A DNA stretch of 6,786 bases, from NCBI GenBank assembly GCA_030605675.1, contig JAUWHV010000085.1, forward strand, positions 1-6,786, in the 5' to 3' direction. Shown piece after piece: positions 5,064-6,786 of this stretch. The DNA comes from Deltaproteobacteria bacterium (lineage in GTDB: Bacteria; Desulfobacterota; Dissulfuribacteria; Dissulfuribacterales; UBA3076). The notes below the pieces were generated by a model, which had not been told where the DNA came from, ran no database searches, and saw nothing but the letters and a program-made list of their open reading frames with translations. Numbering within the stretch: the first letter of the stretch is position 1; each line of letters starts with the position of its first letter. Made by a program: the position numbers and the translations under genes.

Positions 5064-6308
5064 ATGGAAATGGTGAATAAAAAATTCCTGAAATCCGCTC
5101 CCTGGATCACTGAAAGGTGGCGTCAGCTTAGTAATAAATCCCTCATCCTCCGGAGGCGGTTTCATCTTGATGCATGGTTTCCCCATTTCCCACTTGCTAT
5201 AGCTGTGGGGCTTGCAGGAAGCTTCGTCCTCCTGTGCGTTTACGAAAGTACATTTCAACTTGCTGTTAACATGGCCTCACTGGAGAAGATTTCCAAATCC
5301 ATGGCATTTACAGCGCTGGGTAAATTTTCAGAAAGTGCCATAGGTATTATTCTTGTTATTATGTCCGTGGGGCTTTTGCGCCGCTCTCGTCTTGCCTGGT
5401 TGGTGACCCTGCTCTTAACCGGTGCTATCCTTTGTATTACCCTGTTTCGTCAGTATTCAGAGTATTTGATCTTATTCAGTGGTGCCTTGTTCGTGTCTCT
5501 TTTGCTAAGCAGTCGCCACTTCAACAAGACCAGTCTGGCCGCAGGCAGCCTTTTTGCTTTAAGTAGCATTCTACTTTTTCTTGCTTATGGAGTTTTTGGC
5601 AGCTATTTACTGGGAAACGATTTCAATCCCCATATCGAGAATTTATCTACTGCTCTTTATTTCACAGTGGTGACCATGTCTACCGTAGGATATGGGGAAA
5701 TTACGCCAGGTACGGAAATGACCCGCCTGTATGTTGTTTCTCTGATTATCCTGGGAATCACGGTTTTCACTACCACAGCTACTACGGTCCTCGCGCCTAT
5801 CGTCACCGGTCGCCTCCGTAAGTTCATAGAAACCAGAGGAAAGGGTATGGAACGTAATAATCACGTAATAATCGTAGGTAATACAACGCTTTCCAACAAC
5901 ACCTATCTTGAGTTGCAGCGACGAAGCATTCCCGTGGCTGTCATTGTCCCAAGGGATTCTGATCTGGAGGAATTGGCTGACGCAGACATAATAGAAGGTG
6001 ACGCCAGCAGTGTTGAGGTCTTGCGCAAGGCCGGGGTGGAGAAGGCCCAGGCTGTACTCGCATTGGGTGATGACGATTCAGAAAACGCCTTTGTTGTACT
6101 GGCAGTCAAGGAGGTGGACGTCAAAGTCAAAACCATATGCGCAGTGAATGATGCAAAAAATATATCCAGAGTCCGGCGCGTACAGCCGGACATGCTTATT
6201 GCACCCCAGGTTTTAGGCGGTGAACTTCTGGCCCTTGCCCTCAGCGGGGAAACTCCTGATCCTGACGAACTCATGGGTCGCCTGTTCAGTTTCATGGAGA
6301 AGAGTTAA
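5064..6308 (+). CDS. kch: Kch-type potassium channel with C-terminal RCK (TrkA-N) domain
   Basis: An inner-membrane K+ channel subunit, expected to form tetramers gated by a cytoplasmic RCK domain. Of 414 residues, hydrophobic segments lie at about 43-60, 91-108, 110-127, 134-150 and 157-183, followed by a pore helix (193-206), the filter TVGYG (207-211) and the last helix (219-247). The RCK domain covers about 265-410. Similarity to E. coli Kch (417 residues) runs along the whole chain: FNPHIENL..ALYF, MSTVGYG, GITVF, GDDDSENAFVVL (335-346), VNDAKN (361-366) and PDMLIAPQ (375-382). As in Kch, the first Rossmann loop is IVGNTTLSNN, not GxGxxG, so classical NAD binding is doubtful. ATG 5064 has no clear Shine-Dalgarno; ATG 5070 and GTG 5073 are alternatives. 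Met262 may be an internal start. Ion selectivity is well supported by the filter; ligand and physiological role are not known. Confidence 0.93.
   Translation: MEMVNKKFLKSAPWITERWRQLSNKSLILRRRFHLDAWFPHFPLAIAVGLAGSFVLLCVYESTFQLAVNMASLEKISKSMAFTALGKFSESAIGIILVIMSVGLLRRSRLAWLVTLLLTGAILCITLFRQYSEYLILFSGALFVSLLLSSRHFNKTSLAAGSLFALSSILLFLAYGVFGSYLLGNDFNPHIENLSTALYFTVVTMSTVGYGEITPGTEMTRLYVVSLIILGITVFTTTATTVLAPIVTGRLRKFIETRGKGMERNNHVIIVGNTTLSNNTYLELQRRSIPVAVIVPRDSDLEELADADIIEGDASSVEVLRKAGVEKAQAVLALGDDDSENAFVVLAVKEVDVKVKTICAVNDAKNISRVRRVQPDMLIAPQVLGGELLALALSGETPDPDELMGRLFSFMEKS
5835..5849 (+). promoter_or_regulatory. Candidate internal ribosome binding site and start (Met262) for a free RCK domain
   Basis: Inside kch, AGAGGA (5835-5840) is followed after 6 nt by ATG 5847, codon 262, exactly where the membrane part ends and the RCK fold begins (GMERNNHVIIVG). 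Translation here would give a soluble protein of 153 residues. E. coli Kch (Met240) and archaeal MthK (Met107) have been reported to have internal starts at the equivalent boundary. The site is better than anything before the full-length start. Use of the site is an inference. Confidence 0.45.
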
Positions 6309-6325
6309 ATATCGGGTAACTCTTC
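6299..6325 (+). other. 9-bp perfect inverted repeat spanning the kch stop codon
   Basis: GAAGAGTTA (6299-6307) pairs fully with TAACTCTTC (6317-6325) around a 9-nt loop. The kch TAA (6306-6308) lies at the loop edge. No T run follows, so it is more likely a 3'-end stabilising or Rho-type hairpin than an intrinsic terminator. Confidence 0.5.
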
Positions 6326-6371
6326 AGGTGGATAGACTGAAGGTAGAAGGCTGAAGTAACCGCCCGCCCTA

Positions 6372-6399
6372 GTTGAATAGAAAAACAAGGACATTCAAC
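6372..6399. repeat. 7-bp inverted repeat GTTGAAT/ATTCAAC
   Basis: GTTGAAT (6372-6378) and ATTCAAC (6393-6399) are perfect inverted copies around a 14-nt A-rich spacer. It could be a weak hairpin or an operator-like dyad; nothing else supports a role. Confidence 0.4.
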
Positions 6400-6417
6400 G
6401 GGGTAAACTTCGCTCAA

Positions 6418-6435
6418 GACGCAAAGGACGCAAAG
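6418..6435. repeat. Tandem 9-mer GACGCAAAG x2
   Basis: Two exact copies of GACGCAAAG lie side by side (6418-6426, 6427-6435). A GCAGAG/CTCTGC inverted pair (6465-6470, 6485-6490) follows. Together they resemble the low-complexity intergenic repeats built from CGCAAAG and CGCAGAG words that I know from many environmental deltaproteobacterial genomes; that link is from memory. Confidence 0.5.
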
Positions 6436-6572
6436 AAATGACGAGGATCAAAAAAAGTCTTACCGCAGAGTTTAGAGGATTCATCTCTGCTCGATCGTTG
6501 CGAAATGGTTAAAATTCTTCAGTCTTCAGCCTTCAACCTGAATAGTTACAAATATCCTTTAAATTCCGGATG

Positions 6573-6578
6573 GGAGGG
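6573..6578 (+). promoter_or_regulatory. Ribosome binding site that fixes the GTG start of the LapA-domain gene
   Basis: GGAGGG lies 7 nt before GTG 6586, an optimal spacing. It supports GTG as the start in the frame that encodes the membrane protein and argues against the overlapping frame that also spans this stretch. Confidence 0.75.
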
Positions 6579-6585
6579 ATAACTT

Positions 6586-6786
6586 GTGCAGCCCAAAATT
6601 ATAGTTATTTTAGTGCTTGCTGCTTTATTATTGATTGTTTTGATCCAGAATACTCAGTCTGTCACCTTCCAAATACTGTTCTGGAAAATTCAGATGTCCC
6701 AGATTATCTTTACGCCCCTGATGGTAGCTCTTGGCTTTGTGATTGGTTTTATTTGTGGCAAGGTGAATAAATTCCGGCATAAGAAC
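6586..6786 (+). CDS. LapA-domain (DUF1049, YciS-like) inner-membrane protein, truncated by window edge
   Basis: The first 67 residues of a small membrane protein; the frame is still open at the last base. It has the LapA pattern: a transmembrane helix (IIVILVLAALLLIVLI, about 5-20), the QNTQSVTFQ turn (21-29), a short polar stretch (LFWKIQMSQ), a second helix (FTPLMVALGFVIGFICG, about 42-58) and basic residues (KVNKFRHKN). E. coli LapA (YciS) has the same QN..QVTF motif and two helices and works with LapB in controlling lipopolysaccharide synthesis; a lapB-like TPR gene would be the neighbour to look for beyond the window. LapA-domain proteins also occur alone, so the role in LPS control is inferred from family only. 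The GTG start is supported by GGAGGG 7 nt upstream. Confidence 0.75.
   Translation, partial: MQPKIIVILVLAALLLIVLIQNTQSVTFQILFWKIQMSQIIFTPLMVALGFVIGFICGKVNKFRHKN

Larger units (their letters stand above)
6341..6539. repeat. Inverted repeats of a CTGAAGG-type heptamer flanking a gene-free stretch
   Basis: AGGTAGAAGGCTGAAG (6341-6356) is repeated inverted at 6524-6539 with one mismatch in 16, 167 bp apart. Both arms extend into further CTGAAG units (6337-6342 left; 6517-6522 right as CTTCAG), as in a decayed tandem heptamer. No ORF with coding character is visible between the arms; the stretch from the kch stop to GTG 6586 is otherwise only short repeats. A small non-autonomous mobile element or a hairpin-forming intergenic repeat are both possible. 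Confidence 0.5.

Noticed and set aside
5903..6295. 130-codon minus-strand ORF opposite the RCK domain of kch
   Set aside because: Ser/Thr/Arg-rich translation typical of antisense frames; the sense frame is a full RCK domain.
6570..6770. 66-codon plus-strand ORF overlapping the LapA-domain gene
   Set aside because: The overlapping GTG 6586 frame encodes a typical two-helix LapA domain with GGAGGG at 7 nt; this frame has no such support.

Overview
The window looks like chromosomal DNA from a Gram-negative bacterium, most likely a deltaproteobacterium in the broad sense (Desulfobacterota). The evidence is an outer-membrane assembly gene (bamD), an outer-membrane-type lipoprotein, a LapA-domain gene, and an elongation factor G of the kind shared by spirochetes, planctomycetes, deltaproteobacteria and mitochondria (spdEFG1/mtEFG1 type). 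The phylum is an inference; no rRNA or other decisive marker is present.

Layout. Bases 1-280 (+) are the 3' end of bamD. It converges on, and overlaps by 8 bp, a three-gene minus-strand run read from right to left: fusA (4025-1950), an uncharacterised RecA-like P-loop ATPase (1913-1257), and an Opp/Dpp-type ABC transporter ATPase (1247-273). Gaps of 36 and 9 bp suggest one transcription unit. A candidate promoter (4224-4196, minus) lies upstream of fusA. Between it and fusA is a roughly 165-nt leader with five ATTGAGGG repeats, two opposed CCTCAAT-bearing repeats, and a 19-bp tandem duplication.

Bases 4338 to about 4440 look like the decayed left end of an IS21-family element: a terminus-like sequence plus about 28 codons resembling the start of IstA. 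This remnant is in frame with the next gene, a small lipoprotein (4467-4994, +) with a probable galactose-binding-like beta-sandwich. Next comes a Kch-type potassium channel (5064-6308, +) with a TVGYG filter and a cytoplasmic RCK domain. Inside it, a strong Shine-Dalgarno-like sequence precedes Met262 at the RCK boundary and could drive a separate soluble RCK product. Bases 6309-6585 hold no gene but contain several short inverted and direct repeats. The window ends inside a LapA-domain (DUF1049) membrane protein that starts at GTG 6586.

How the genes work together. The minus-strand run joins translation elongation to an ATPase of unknown role and to a peptide-importer ATPase with no permease beside it, so no shared pathway is evident. 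The plus-strand genes are envelope proteins. I see no complete defence system, CRISPR array, intact mobile element, tRNA or rRNA. The items most worth following are the internal RCK start, the fusA leader repeats, the fusA-linked ATPase, and the IS21 remnant that can mislead start calling.
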